A model generated the notes under the pieces. That model was not told the origin of the DNA and did not search any database. It saw only the letters and a program-made list of their open reading frames with translations. From Owenia fusiformis (lineage: Eukaryota > Annelida > Polychaeta > Sabellida > Oweniidae): a stretch of 60,000 nucleotides of DNA. A program made the position numbers and the translations under genes. Where the stretch lies: NCBI GenBank assembly GCA_903813345.2, contig CAIIXF020000011.1:32730166-32790165 (forward strand), written 5' to 3'. Positions 11,551 through 22,232 of this stretch are shown piece by piece (positions within the stretch are counted from its first letter, which is position 1; every line of letters begins with the position of its first letter).

Positions 11551-12895
11551 CAACAAGCTAAGAATCATACAGGCTGACACTTTTTTCCAAATGCGAAAAG
11601 CAATCAAAGTTGACCAATCATTTTGACATCCTGATATCATTTTCCCGAGCCATAAATGCCAAAATAGTCATAATTAAAGCATTATTAAACGAATTTGCGT
11701 GTTAATCATATAAAACGAAATAATTCGTCTAGTAAATTTCACACAAAGGAACCCTAGCACGTCAGGTTCTTCAATCACATTGAATTTAGTGGACGTGGTC
11801 AAAATTATAAGGATGGCAATCTCATGGATCAGCTGACATTGGATGAAAACAAATTACCAAACAATTGGTTGTAAGACGGAAGGCTGTTTTTTACAAATTG
11901 GAACAACGAGAATGAAATTGCTATTTGTTCTTTGAGAGCCGTCTCTCATTGTTTCTTTTAAAAAATTGAGGATCATCTTTAACAAAGGGACTTTTTCTAA
12001 GCAAAACATTCTCGAGACATAAGTTTTCTGAACGTTGGAGGCTTGGGGAAGGGTCGTCTGAACCCCCCGGTTTGTAGTCAGTACTGTATAGATATTAGTT
12101 ATATCCATAGTTTGGATTTCTTAAGTGGATTCTCTGAAAAAAGTGTGACAACGAACATGATATGTAGCCTAGGAGAGTCTCGGATTGTTCGGTCAAGGCC
12201 AGATAGCTTAAAACCAGATTAGAATGATATAGTTAAGCTTAGTTTATACCTACAGAGTGGCCAAATTATGTATTTTGAGAGACATGGTACATTAACCTGA
12301 ACATTGCCTACATTTGATAAGATTTGAAATGCATAAATACGAATGTAAATTACTAAAAACGTTTCTTGAAAGACCAAATAATGTTGTATTTCCGATTAAA
12401 TCCTTGGGTTATGTCACTCATTCGTTTGATAAAATTTAATGAACATAGATCATTTTGCACAATATTCCTTCTCTCTAATATGTTCTCCCCATGTATTTTT
12501 AACATCCACATGATGTTGCATTACTTTTTTGTCTGCAAGATATCTTATGCAAAGGGGGGGGGGTTATTTATTTGACATCCTGTACATTTTGTCTAAAATA
12601 TAAATTGACATTTTTTGGCCCACCCTGTTTGTTATATTGTTTTAATTTGATTTACAACCACGATTATCTGACCTTGGTTGAACCAGTACTAAATCATAAA
12701 GTGGAATGTGAGAAAAGAGCATCTGACTCATCTCTGTGTAGAGGTTTGCTAAATATTCATATGATTAAATGCAAAGAAAACACATTGTAAAGTTAACTCA
12801 TGGGCTTTCAACAGAACCAAATTATAATCATTTGCTGCGGTTTCATATGTTCCACCTAACAGAAGGTACTCTTGGTGTATTCATAATCTTGTTTC
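11551..12895. other. unassigned DNA with G10 tract
   Basis: No gene or repeat is supported. A run of ten G lies at 12554-12563. Open frames here are short and carry no motifs. Confidence 0.4.
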
Positions 12896-12954
12896 TTTAA
12901 AGTACAATATAATCAAATAATATCAAAGAAGGCACATATAATTGTTTTAAAGAA

Positions 12955-13140
12955 TCACGCATCATTTTATATTGGAAATATAAAAGCACGAGTGCATGTA
13001 CTAACCCATATATATAATGCATGAAAGCGAAACCTGAGTGCATTATCAGAATGGGTAAGTTCATGCATGAATACTTTCGAATTTTATGCATTCTATTTTG
13101 GAAATATAAAATCATGAGTGCATGCATGAGAAAATTACTG
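12955..13140. repeat. short partly palindromic repeat with GAGTGCATG motifs
   Basis: TTGGAAATATAAAA followed by GAGTGCATG occurs at both ends (12972 and 13100), with CTAACCCATATATATAATGC and its approximate complement GCATTATCAGAATGGGTAA between them. A related block, AAAATCATAAGTACATGCAC followed by TAACCCATATGTACATAATG, recurs at 52321-52361. The function is unknown. Confidence 0.55.
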
Positions 13141-13183
13141 ATTTCCATAATATTCTAGATATACATAATATGTATGAGCATAC

Positions 13184-13211
13184 CCTGCGTGCAGAGTCTA
13201 GTTAAACTACA
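13184..13211. repeat. outer arm of an 11-kb-spaced inverted pair (partner 24176-24203)
   Basis: TACCCTGCGTGCAGAGTCTA then GTTAAACT is an exact 28-bp inverted match to 24176-24203. In the distant arm the match runs straight on for another ~33 bp (CTCTTTTAAGAAG.GAAGTC). In this arm that continuation appears only at 13514, after a 297-bp segment. The two arms could be ends of one large element or of two related ones. Confidence 0.8.
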
Positions 13212-13508
13212 CTCTGCCTAGTAGAGACCATATTACAGTTTAGTAGCCCCGCCCCCACGACGGGTACCCGTGACAGTTTGGGTAAATCACTTTTGACCTA
13301 CGCGCTGACCTTCCACCAATCAGCGAGCTTGAAGAAACATACGCCAAATGCGTTCTAATTAAATATGCGCATGTCATTGGTCAATTCCGGACTCAACGAT
13401 GACGTCAGAAGGAATGACCATATAAAGAACGTCGGTCAAATTTGGCCGACGAACACTGATTGGCGCGGTGAGTTCACAGGTTTATTTTAGTTTGAAAGAG
13501 TGAAGACG
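13212..13508 (+). promoter_or_regulatory. 297-bp cassette with a complete RNA polymerase II promoter architecture
   Basis: In order on the plus strand: GC box GCCCCGCCCCCAC (13246), perfect palindrome ACGGGTACCCGT (13260-13271), CCAATCAGCG (13317), a full cAMP-response element TGACGTCA (13400-13407), TATA box CATATAAAGA (13419), a near-perfect 20-bp palindrome (13431-13450), an initiator-like CACT near 13454, inverted CCAAT ATTGGC (13459) and a strong splice donor GCG|GTGAGT (13468). GC content is visibly above the flanks. The segment is bounded by AAACT at 13207-13211 and 13509-13513 and is absent from the sister arm at 24.1 kb. It may be an inserted promoter cassette or solo terminal repeat; it lacks TG...CA ends. 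Alternatively it is a host promoter and first exon. No matching downstream exon was found. Confidence 0.55.
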
Positions 13509-13741
13509 AAACTCTCTTTTAAGAAGTGAAGTCAAACGAATGCAAAGGGTAGTATGAGCAACGATGTATGCTGTAAAGTGAAGACTATAAGACAATGCTG
13601 ATTTCTCATTTAAGGTCACATATGAAAAATATTTGACATTTCCAATATATGTTTTGCACTCAATGAGTTTATATTAGAATAATACAAGGCATTAACATGA
13701 CAAAATGCCACCACCTAGTTGCTCACAATATAATTAGTTCA

Positions 13742-14052
13742 ATCTTAAGTCAGATTTGAATTTCTGAGAACTCCGTAGATGATTTTGAAAGATAATTGGT
13801 CAATTTGAGCACGTTTTTGGACCCTGAGCAGGTCATTGAAGGTGAAATCTCAAATCAAAAGTCAGATTTGAACTTCTGAGAACTTGTAGATGATTTTGAA
13901 AAAAAGAAATTGGTCAATTTGAAGCAAGTTGAAAAAAGACCTTTTGACCTTGAGAAGGTCATTGAAGGTCAAATCTATAATTAGATTTGAACTTTTGAGA
14001 AGTTGTAGATGATTCTGAAAAAATTGTCAATTTTAAGCAAGTTGAAAAAAGA
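13742..14052 (+). repeat. ~115-bp tandem repeat, about 2.7 units
   Basis: Units share CAGATTTGAACTTCTGAGAA, GTAGATGATTTTGAAAAA, TTGGTCAATTTGA and GAGAAGGTCATTGAAGGT. The copies start near 13742, 13857 and 13978; the last is cut off after the AAAGACACC block. Confidence 0.8.
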
Positions 14053-14402
14053 CACCAATCGCCAACCACCGCCACAAAAAACGGTAATTAGCGACATCGT
14101 TACTGATATATTATATTTTGGTGAACAAATAATTTAAATCTTTCAATGCACTGTTACATTCTTGGAAGCTTAAGAAAACAGATACGGTCTGTCATGCAAA
14201 CATTGATAAATGAATGAATGAATGTGCAGATGTCCTTGAAATAACGATTAATAAAATACTAATAGCTTAAAGGTTTTGTCAAGGTGCTAAGGGCAGAGAC
14301 CGATTGCCGTACATATTTGTCCCTTGCCCAATTCACCACCAACCACCAAACGCCTTCCTAAAAAAGAGATCATAACAATTTGTTTTTGTATTTTTTACCC
14401 TA

Positions 14403-16201
14403 CTATCACACCAAACTAGTTTTCACTACGTTCTCGAAAGCGGGCTTCAACTGTGTACGAACGGACTGGACGTACTTAGAACCGTTTGGGGTATTTTTAC
14501 AAACTTCACCGAACGTACTTGAACGAGTAGGTCCTCTAGAACTAAGAACATGCTCAAAATGTTCTCGCGGTCGATACGCTGTACAATTAGAACGAGTGAC
14601 AACGTACTAACGACGAGCTGGACGTACTACGAACGAAACCGTCGTACTTCAATCCTACTAGGAACGTTTTAACAACGAGTTGAACTGTCTGAGGACGTAT
14701 TGAGAACGAAGTAGAACTAACTGCAAGCGGGATTAAACTGATTAAGAACGTATTTAAGACTGCTTATGAACGAGTTAGCAAAAATATAGCTATCACACCA
14801 AACAAGTTGCCACTGCGTTCTTCAAAACTGGTTCTAAACTGTATACGAACTGAATGAACGTAGCTACAACGTTCTACGGTCTGTTTTCGAACTTCATGGA
14901 CTTTCCCGGAAGCGGAATGTGATTTAGAATTTTGAATTGATTCAAAATTCGATGGCGACCATACCGTTCTGTAATCAGGTCATGATGACCTTCTAGACTA
15001 AGGGACGCGTTATACGACGTTGCACACCGACGTGGAGCGACCTGAACGAACTGCGAATGAGATGGACGTATTGAAGACTGTTTATGAACGAAGTAGCTAA
15101 TTATTTTAGACATACAGGGTGGTCCAAAAAAAAGTGAACCCCTGCAACAGGCTACATTTTTCTTAATACATGCATGAATTGACTCATATTATCACATGTT
15201 GAAGAGAAAGGTCTAAAATTTTGGTTGATGACATAATTTATTCTCAGTCTTAGATTTTGAAGAAATTACAAGCGTTTAACAAACATGCCTGGAAATTAGA
15301 TATTGTACAAAATTTTACAAATGTGATTCACGGAAATTGTTGAAACACATTGGATGATCTTAAACAGCTTTCAGTTAGAGATACAAGTTTAAAACCCTAC
15401 CACATGACAAAAGGGACACTATTCAAGCAGAAAACACATTTCACACTTTCATTGATCATTTTGAAGCATTTTTAACTGTTCAACAGTTCAGGGGTATGTT
15501 ACCTACACCAACAGTTATAGGGGGGCCTCTTATGGAAGGAAGTTGCCCCCTGTGACCAGGAATCTGATAACCCATTCATCAAATATCTTTAAAAAATCAA
15601 AAGAAAATCAAATATTCAATGTTTTGAGCCATATATCATTAGAATTGGTCCATGATTTATGAAGATATTGACATTTCAAGATCATATAGGGGTATGTTCA
15701 TGATTTCACTGGAAAATGTTTTCATCCATGGAAGCTTAGCACATCTCTTTGGATCACAATAACTTTGCAACTAACAAATGTAGGATGCTAGTTTTAAGCC
15801 ATAATGTGCAGGATTTAAAATTGAACAAAGTCAGAAAATATTAGTTCTTTAAGACTGCAGATTAAAAAATTCTCAGGGGAAAGGTGTTAAAGGGTTGAAG
15901 AATCAAGGATATTGAAAATCACAATTTGTCCATTTTCAGTAATGTTTGGTTAGGGCTTATAATTTCTGCAAATTTCAAGACTAAGAAAAATGTATGGTAC
16001 CAACATAAATTTTAGACCTTCCTCTACAACATGTGAAAATAAAAAAGAATTCCTGCAAGTAATAAGGGAAATATGGCCAGTTGCAGGGGTTCACTTTTTT
16101 TTGGACCACCCTGTATTTCCCGACCACAGCCAGATTGAGCCCGTTTTACGTTGTTTTCGTAGGACTGGCGAGAACGGGTAAGAACTAGTTTTGTGTGATA
16201 G
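14403..16201. mobile_element. inverted-repeat element with degenerate GAACG repeats, split by a mariner MITE
   Basis: Ends are CTATCACACCAAACTAGTTT at 14403 and its near-complement ending GTGTGATAG at 16201, extending to about 33 bp (…CGTTCTCG). A third, internal copy of the end lies at 14788 (TATCACACCAAACAAGTTG). The left 600 bp is an unusual degenerate field of ACGTACT and GAACG words at irregular 12-20 bp spacing, more GC-rich than its surroundings. Removing the 999-bp mariner MITE leaves an element of about 800 bp. No transposase and no clear duplication were seen. Confidence 0.65.
15115..16113. mobile_element. mariner-type MITE, 999 bp
   Basis: The termini CAGGGTGGTCCAAAAAAAAG then TGAACCCCTGCAAC are a perfect 34-bp inverted repeat, flanked on both sides by TA (15113-15114 and 16114-16115). 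TA duplication and CAGGGTGGTCC ends are typical of Tc1/mariner elements. The interior has no transposase-like frame, so it is non-autonomous. It sits inside the CTATCACAC element and is younger than it. Confidence 0.9.
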
Positions 16202-16256
16202 GGGGGTTAGTTTATTGTGCCATTCAAAATATTTACAAACATATGATATCACCCAA

Positions 16257-16369
16257 TATCACCCTACACGTAGTGATCGCAACAATTTCGAATGGTAGTG
16301 GTTAAGACAAGCTACGATGATTAAAATCTCGTCTTTACCACTACCATTCGATCACGTATAGGGTGACAT
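16257..16369. repeat. ~110-bp hairpin element
   Basis: CACCCTACACGTAGTGATCG and CGAATGGTAGTGGTTAAGAC on the left are matched in inverted order by GTCTTTACCACTACCATTCG and ATCACGTATAGGGTG on the right. A compact hairpin-forming MITE or its solo remnant. Confidence 0.7.
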
Positions 16370-16877
16370 CGGAAAAGGCTTGACAATATCCATTTCGATT
16401 TACCGTTGATTGTTGGATTCTCAAGTATGTTTTAACTTGATTGATATAGCGGCCTCAGTTATTTATAGAGTATTGTACGTGTTTTAATTAAGTTGGGATC
16501 GAAATAGCGCACAGATCTTGTAGCTCATCTCACAAAGTAGAGATTGAATCTTGCATGTACTCAAAAACTCAACATAGAATACTAAAATGGTACCATGTCA
16601 ATAATTACAAATGCAGCCTTGGTACCACAGGATCAGAAAGATTAAGAAAGAGTATAATATGTAGAAAATAAAAAACAATTGCAATTGTGTCACCCATGGA
16701 ATGTTTTATTCTTATATTTGTTTTTGAATCGCAGGCGAAATCCCCCAAAAAACTGCTACAAGCTCTACAATAATAAATGCGACTAAATATTGTAACCAAG
16801 CGAGTGAAGAATATATTGTCATTGAAAAAGTCAATCGGATATTATAGTTATGTGCTATGATATGACGAGTGAAAAAA

Positions 16878-17030
16878 CCGTACGGTTGCCGTAGCTCTCA
16901 AAAATTGAGAGAAATATGCAGCATAGAATATAGGGATACGCAGTACAATGTAGAATAGAGTACAATGTTTTCTATAACGATTTTGTGAAACTACGGTCGC
17001 CGTACAGTAAATCTGACTGACCCTTTATGC
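16878..17030. repeat. short inverted pair related to the 19-kb GC-rich repeat
   Basis: CCGTACGGTTGCCGTAG (16879) is inverted by CTACGGTCGCCGTACAG (16992), and the text after it (CGTACAGTAAATCTGACTG) resembles the end of the 19-kb family (CGTACGGCAAATGTGACTG). CTCTCAAAAATTGAGAG at 16895 forms a 7-bp hairpin. Probably a diverged copy of that family. Confidence 0.5.
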
Positions 17031-17226
17031 TTATGTTACACTGCGCATCGGTATGATCCACGCCAAGCTGTGAATTTTGAAACCGCGAGGAAACTTCCAA
17101 TGAAAACGCGAGCGTAGAAATGTTTCTTTGTATCGTCCGGGAAGATGGACCGAAAGGGTAAGAATACACATACTATTCTTTGATACATCAGCAATACTTT
17201 CAAAACAGGCATAGGCGTATCCAGAT

Positions 17227-17380
17227 GGGGGGGGGGGGCATAACCAAAAGAAATAGAACCATTAGATAGAAGAAGAAAAGAGCTTTCAAATAATTTTTAT
17301 TTCAAGCTTCTAGTTCGATTTTGAAGGAAGTTGCAAACATTTTGGTAAAATTCAAAACAAATCTTAAGGGGGGGGGGGGG
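17227..17380 (+). repeat. two G-tracts (11 and 13 bases)
   Basis: G11 at 17227-17237 and G13 at 17368-17380, part of a window-wide set of long G-runs that all lie on the plus strand. Confidence 0.95.
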
Positions 17381-17673
17381 TAGGCTTATGCCACGATTTT
17401 TTCATAGGCAACTTAAAGGCAACTGGTGGAAGTTAATGAAAGGTGGAAGCTTGTAAGTTAGCTTGGCTCAATAGTATTGGAAGCAACATGAAGTACTAAA
17501 TTGTTTCATTTTAAAGTGTCTCACATATTCGATCAAAACTTGCCATGCAAACATGTTAGTCTACTTTACAGACCCCCCTTGCTGTAACAAGGAACCCAAA
17601 ACACATTAAAACGTAAACATAAACCAATTAGTCACTTCATTTTGAAAGTGGGGGTGTTAGCAAATGTGTATTA

Positions 17674-18089
17674 GGCCATAAGAAGTAGATTCTTTGTTTT
17701 GCGTCCTGGCAAAATCCAAATCATGCAAGGGTACAAGGAAAACAAACACAAACTCAAGAAAAAATACAAACTTGTTTGCTGAGAAATGTATACATTTTAT
17801 GGGCATAAATGGGCAGTGATTACAAACACATATCTATACATTTTATACAATATATTTAAACTTCAAGGGTAAAAAATAAGAAAATACACAATGTATGCCA
17901 AAATAATTATAACACTGTCAATTTTGACGCACATCAAATTATCCGCCATTTCGTCTGATTCTGACTGAACGAAATGTAACGGTACTTTCAGACCCTTGTG
18001 ATTGCTATTTTGATGTGTTTGTTTTTTCTGATTTACTCAAAATCGTGCAAGCAAGGGGACGCAAAGCAAAGAATCTACTTCTTATGGCC
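17674..18089. mobile_element. PIF/Harbinger-type MITE, 416 bp
   Basis: Perfect-looking inverted ends GGCCATAAGAAGTAGATTCT followed by TTG.TTTGCGTCC (about 33 bp, one mismatch), flanked by TTA on both sides (17671-17673 and 18090-18092). A 3-bp TTA/TAA duplication with G-rich ends is the signature of PIF/Harbinger (Tourist-like) elements. There is no coding capacity. Confidence 0.8.
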
Positions 18090-18936
18090 TTAGCAGAATA
18101 CGCTGTGTGCATGGACTAACACAATATCAGTGGTCATTTACTGTGTCAACTTAGTAACCCTTGCATATCGTGCTCACTCAAGTATTGAATAATTTTTTTA
18201 TGATCTAAATGTTTGTGGTTTATAAAAAATGTGATATATTTTAGTTAGAAATACATTAATTAATATATTCATTCAAACAGCACTAGAATGCGGGAAGAAA
18301 GAGCAATGGTGACAAAATGCAGACAGAATTTTCCGTAAGGGTTTCAAACATTTCTGAACACAATCATACATGTACTTCATGTGTACTGTTATTTTTAGTG
18401 CTGTATTTATAGATATAATTTCACGTATTAAAATCATATTTTCCAGCAATGACTTCAAATTCGGAACCACACCCATATCACATATTCTTCAATAACTCCA
18501 AACATGTGTAAATATTGACCATGTGCATATAAATTCAGATTTCACGAGCTCTTTCCTATTCGAGTACCTCATACACCCCTGCATGGATTTGAGTTGGATT
18601 CGCCTTTTTAATTTATACGTGAGCCGACACACTCGCAAACGCTGATTGGATAAAGATTGCGAGAATCTTTAAAGAATGCAGAGTAATAAAAGAGGAGTAC
18701 ACGTACATCTGTATATTATTTTTTAATGATGGACACTGGTCTTTGAAAATAACGTTTTAACGAGTGTTTTTTCATTTGTTTCAACTGTACATTCTTTAAA
18801 ATAAGTTTAAAACAGCTTTTCTATTATTTGCGACCAAGTGGAGTTTCAGACGTTAAAATTTATGAAAGAATAACAGAATTCGAAACAGATATAAATCCAA
18901 TGGCTACATGCAACATGCATACAATGTTTGGTTGTT
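18090..18936. other. unassigned AT-rich DNA
   Basis: No gene, RNA or repeat could be supported in this stretch between the Harbinger-type MITE and the GC-rich repeat. Confidence 0.4.
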
Positions 18937-19159
18937 AATCTTGTTGAGCCAGTTGATTTCTACGGGGACCTCAGATATGAACAAATATTATAACTCCGAG
19001 TTATAATTTCTACGGCGACCCTGCAGCCTGTAAAAAACTGGATACGCCGTACGGAGGCCGCAAGGCGAGCGTAGTTTTCCTACGCTCGCCGCAGAAATAC
19101 ACTGATTTAATTTATCTGCGGTCGACGCACGGCCTCCGTACGGCAAATGTGACTGGGGT
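18937..19159 (+). repeat. GC-rich repeat, partial copy (3' portion)
   Basis: Collinear with 19552-19763: both start AATCTTGTTGAGCCAGTTGA and end AAATGTGACTGGGGTGT. Both contain GGCGAGCGTAG, a 5-nt loop and CTACGCTCGCC, a perfect 11-bp hairpin. The left half of the full element is missing here. An extra 13 bp (CTCCGAGTTATAA) near 18992 looks like a local duplication. Confidence 0.85.
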
Positions 19160-19162
19160 GTA

Positions 19163-19205
19163 TGAGGTACATGCGCTACCGCTGAGCTACACGGGTGGAC
19201 TTTGT
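19163..19205 (-). pseudogene. tRNA-derived fragment (5' half with A box)
   Basis: The minus strand reads CCCGTGTAGCTCAGCGGTAG then CGCATGTACCTCATAC. TAGCTCAGCGGTAG fits the internal polymerase III A box and tRNA D arm, and CTCATAC fits an anticodon loop with CAT. The 3' half with the T arm is not found: the text changes abruptly into the end of the GC-rich repeat. This is either a tRNA pseudogene broken by that repeat or the head of a tRNA-derived SINE. Confidence 0.45.
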
Positions 19206-19281
19206 GAAATCCCAATATTTTCAAAGTTGTTTGAACAAGTGGTCGAGAAGCAGACACTGAAATGTTTTTTAAAACACCAAC

Positions 19282-19765
19282 TAACACCCCAGTCACATTT
19301 CCTACGGCGACATTGCGGTCTATCATTTCTGCGGCCAGTAACATTTCTACGCTCGCCGTGGAATTTCTGCGCTCTCATACTTTTGCAGTCACATTTCCCA
19401 CGGCAGACGCACTGTGAATTTTAAATTTCTGTTGATAAATAATACTTATTTTCATTTTATTTACATCGGGACAATTTATAAATGTTATTCGTAGTGCTAG
19501 GATGTAATATCAAATGAAAAATGATCGTGAAACATTGACAAATAATGATTCAATCTTGTTGAGCCAGTTGATTTCTACGGGGACCTCAGAAATGAACAAA
19601 TATTATAATTTCTACGCCTTCCCTGCGGCCTGTAGAAATCTGCATTCGCCGTACGGAGGCCGCAAGGCGAGCGTAGTTTTTCTACGCTCGCCGCAGAAAT
19701 TCACCGATTTAATTGATCTGCGGTCGACTTGCGGCCGCCGTGCGACAAATGTGACTGGGGTGTTA
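19282..19765. mobile_element. GC-rich MITE, 484 bp, with 19-bp inverted ends
   Basis: Ends are TAACACCCCAGTCACATTT and its exact complement. The interior carries many ATTTCTACGGCG / ATTTCTGCGG words and the GGCGAGCGTAG hairpin at about 19667-19694. GC content is far above the flanks. Its 3' half is duplicated at 18937-19159. A TTA/TAA duplication is possible but cannot be separated from the ends. No coding frame. Confidence 0.75.
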
Positions 19766-19923
19766 TTATACAAACCCCATAAGGCTTTCCGCTTGACACA
19801 AGTCTGATGTTTTTGCGGAATAGCTGCTTTTGATAAAATAAGACATAACTTAGACATGAACTAAAATCATATGTCCTTAGTAAGAATATTTTTTGTTATT
19901 AATGAAATCAATTTGTGATGCTA

Positions 19924-20005
19924 CACTCCCCTCCATAAGTTTGGCAACCTTTTTTTCCCCATTGAACTACGTGTTAAAGCCTCTTTACGTTTGAATTTTT
20001 ATTTC
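19924..20005 (+). mobile_element. mariner-family M end fragment
   Basis: CACTCCCCTCCATAAGTTTG preceded by TA, then GAACTACGTGTTAAAGCCTC. It is the left end of the family seen complete at 34872-36975; similarity stops after about 80 bp. Confidence 0.8.
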
Positions 20006-20207
20006 CCTCCAGATTTAAATACATTAGAAAGGCTCCATAATACAGAGGAACATTGTGTTTTGGGCCATTAAGGCCCCCCAGTAGTCAAAGTACTCGGATC
20101 TTTAAATCAGGAATCATATTTGCAAGATGAACTCACAAGATACCATTCTTTGCAAGCCATTTATATGAACTTACAAATCCTGAGGCAAAGGGAAAGGAAA
20201 TTCGTGC

Positions 20208-20541
20208 CCGGTGTGAAAGAAATTATGGTCCCCCAGGGATTATGGTCCCCTTTCTTAACAGCCCTCTCTGGCCCTGATTGTGTATAAGATAATACGGGAA
20301 AGAGGTCACCATATAAATCAATCAAGAGTAGGACCATAATTTGACAGGACCTTCTACTCTTTTACACCTTACATGTGTAAAAGGGTAGGTGGTCCTATCA
20401 AATTTTGGTCCTACTCTCTATTGATTTACATGGTGACCTTATTACAACTAGTCCTTATTATTCATACACAATCCGGGCCAGTAAGGGCCGTAAGGAAAGG
20501 GGATCATAATCCCCAGGGGACCATAATTTCTTTTACACCGG
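20208..20541. mobile_element. palindromic MITE, 334 bp
   Basis: Almost the whole length folds back on itself. CCGGTGTGAAAGAAATTATG on the left mirrors CATAATTTCTTTTACACCGG on the right, and inner blocks (GGTCCC, ATTGTGTAT, AGGTCACCAT, AGAGTAGGACC, TTTTACAC) also pair. The centre is near 20375. Such near-complete hairpins are usual for MITEs. The superfamily is undetermined. Confidence 0.85.
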
Positions 20542-20609
20542 TACAAATACAATATTCAAACAAGGACAGTTCAACGAATTGTTTAGATAATCTAAAGGCA
20601 ATCTCCTAG

Positions 20610-22232
20610 GCAACCAATTCCATGAAATGTCAAGCATATTCGTACGATATCTTGTCTCAGGATGTCAAAAGTCAAATTACACTCTGATCCACAGTGATTA
20701 GCGCTGACAACGAACTTATATCTGGAAACATCAGTCGAGGTTAAACATAGCACAAACATAAGATTTTTTTCCGTTACAATTCAATACAATTATATTTTCA
20801 GATTAAAGCCAGCCATGGGCAGCCATCTCAAACAAAACATCACGGTTTTCTTGAATACTCTATATCAACTTGAGCTAGGCCTATATAGAGAATTTTTACC
20901 CAGAACTATTGGAAACTGATTAATTTGACGTTCAAATCTTTATAAATCATTTTTCTGTTTAGGAAATGAATAATAAGAGTTTAAATAAAAATATTAACGA
21001 TGGATGTAAAATCGAAACTCAAGGACAACATTCAACCTTTGCTTAAATTCAATAAAACCTATATAATCTAAACACCACCAATGTAATCGGCCAAAAGTGT
21101 TCAGATTAGCAGACGTTCTTGTTTCAAGTTTTCTTTTTAATTTGGGAACAGGAAAAAGTGTTCGCATGAAAATGTGTTCAGATCAGATTGCAGATCCCAT
21201 GAACATTACATGATCAACGCCGAAATGATTGTGATTTATCAATTTTTCAGAAATGAATAAAATCTTGAATAGTTGAAAACATGAGAATAACTGAGTAAAA
21301 CAAATTATACTGAATTGTAGAAAAACTAGATTTCAAAGGAATCTAGAAAGGGATCTATTTAATTTAATTAACTAGATACCATGTATTTGAGCGAGGAATG
21401 TCACGTTAACACAATCGAATCTGCGATCGCATATCATTGTCAAGTCACCTCAACATGTTCAACCCGAATTAGAAATGGAATTATTAGGATCACGATCTTC
21501 ATACATAGGATTTTACCATAAACTTCAAATTTATATGATATGTCACCTTATTAATCAGAATATGATTATAACTAAGTATTGAAACGACTTAGCCGGACTT
21601 TAAGTCTTGCTGTAATTCCATGTAATAAGGATGTACATGCTATTTTCATTTCATTCTCTTGACTTTTTAGATTAACTTAGCTTATTGCAATTTATCGTTC
21701 AGCAAAATTAATTTCATACCATTTTATAATCCGACAAAAATGTCATATTTTACAGCTTTGGATAAACAAGATAAATGAGAATGGGTTCTCAAAGCCTTCA
21801 AAGGTAAGTGGTCAATCTTAATTTCCAGGCACATGTTACAGCTGCTGCTATAGACCGTGATTCGATTGTTAAGTAGGGCCAAAGATGGCAACCACCGAAA
21901 CTAGTTGAAATAAGATAACACGAACATAACAACTTTTTACAATGAATGATTCGAAAAATAAGTCATCGATATATCATAAATGATTATGATCTTGAATTTA
22001 TCATAATTGTCTCCAGTTTGAACAAACGATAACACCACTATTAATCTCATCACCACTGTTAACTAACAAAAGCGAAAAGTGGTCGCTCTGACAATCAGGC
22101 GGTTGTGAGTCTCGAACCCTAGCAGTAAGGATCATTGCGGATATTTGCGTGTTATATTGAGCGTTTTTATTGTTATCTTTATTTATTTAATCTTTTTAAG
22201 TTTTGCATTTTATTATTAAAGTATTATCAAGT
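20610..22232. other. unassigned DNA
   Basis: No gene recognised. GGGTTCGAGACTC on the minus strand near 22105 resembles a polymerase III B box, but no A box or tRNA fold accompanies it. Confidence 0.35.

Noticed and set aside
14380-14610. 76-codon frame in the GAACG-word field
   Set aside because: Lies in degenerate repeats at a transposon end; no domain pattern.
22085-22125. tRNA-like B box on the minus strand
   Set aside because: Only GGGTTCGAGACTC matches; no A box, acceptor stem or cloverleaf could be found.
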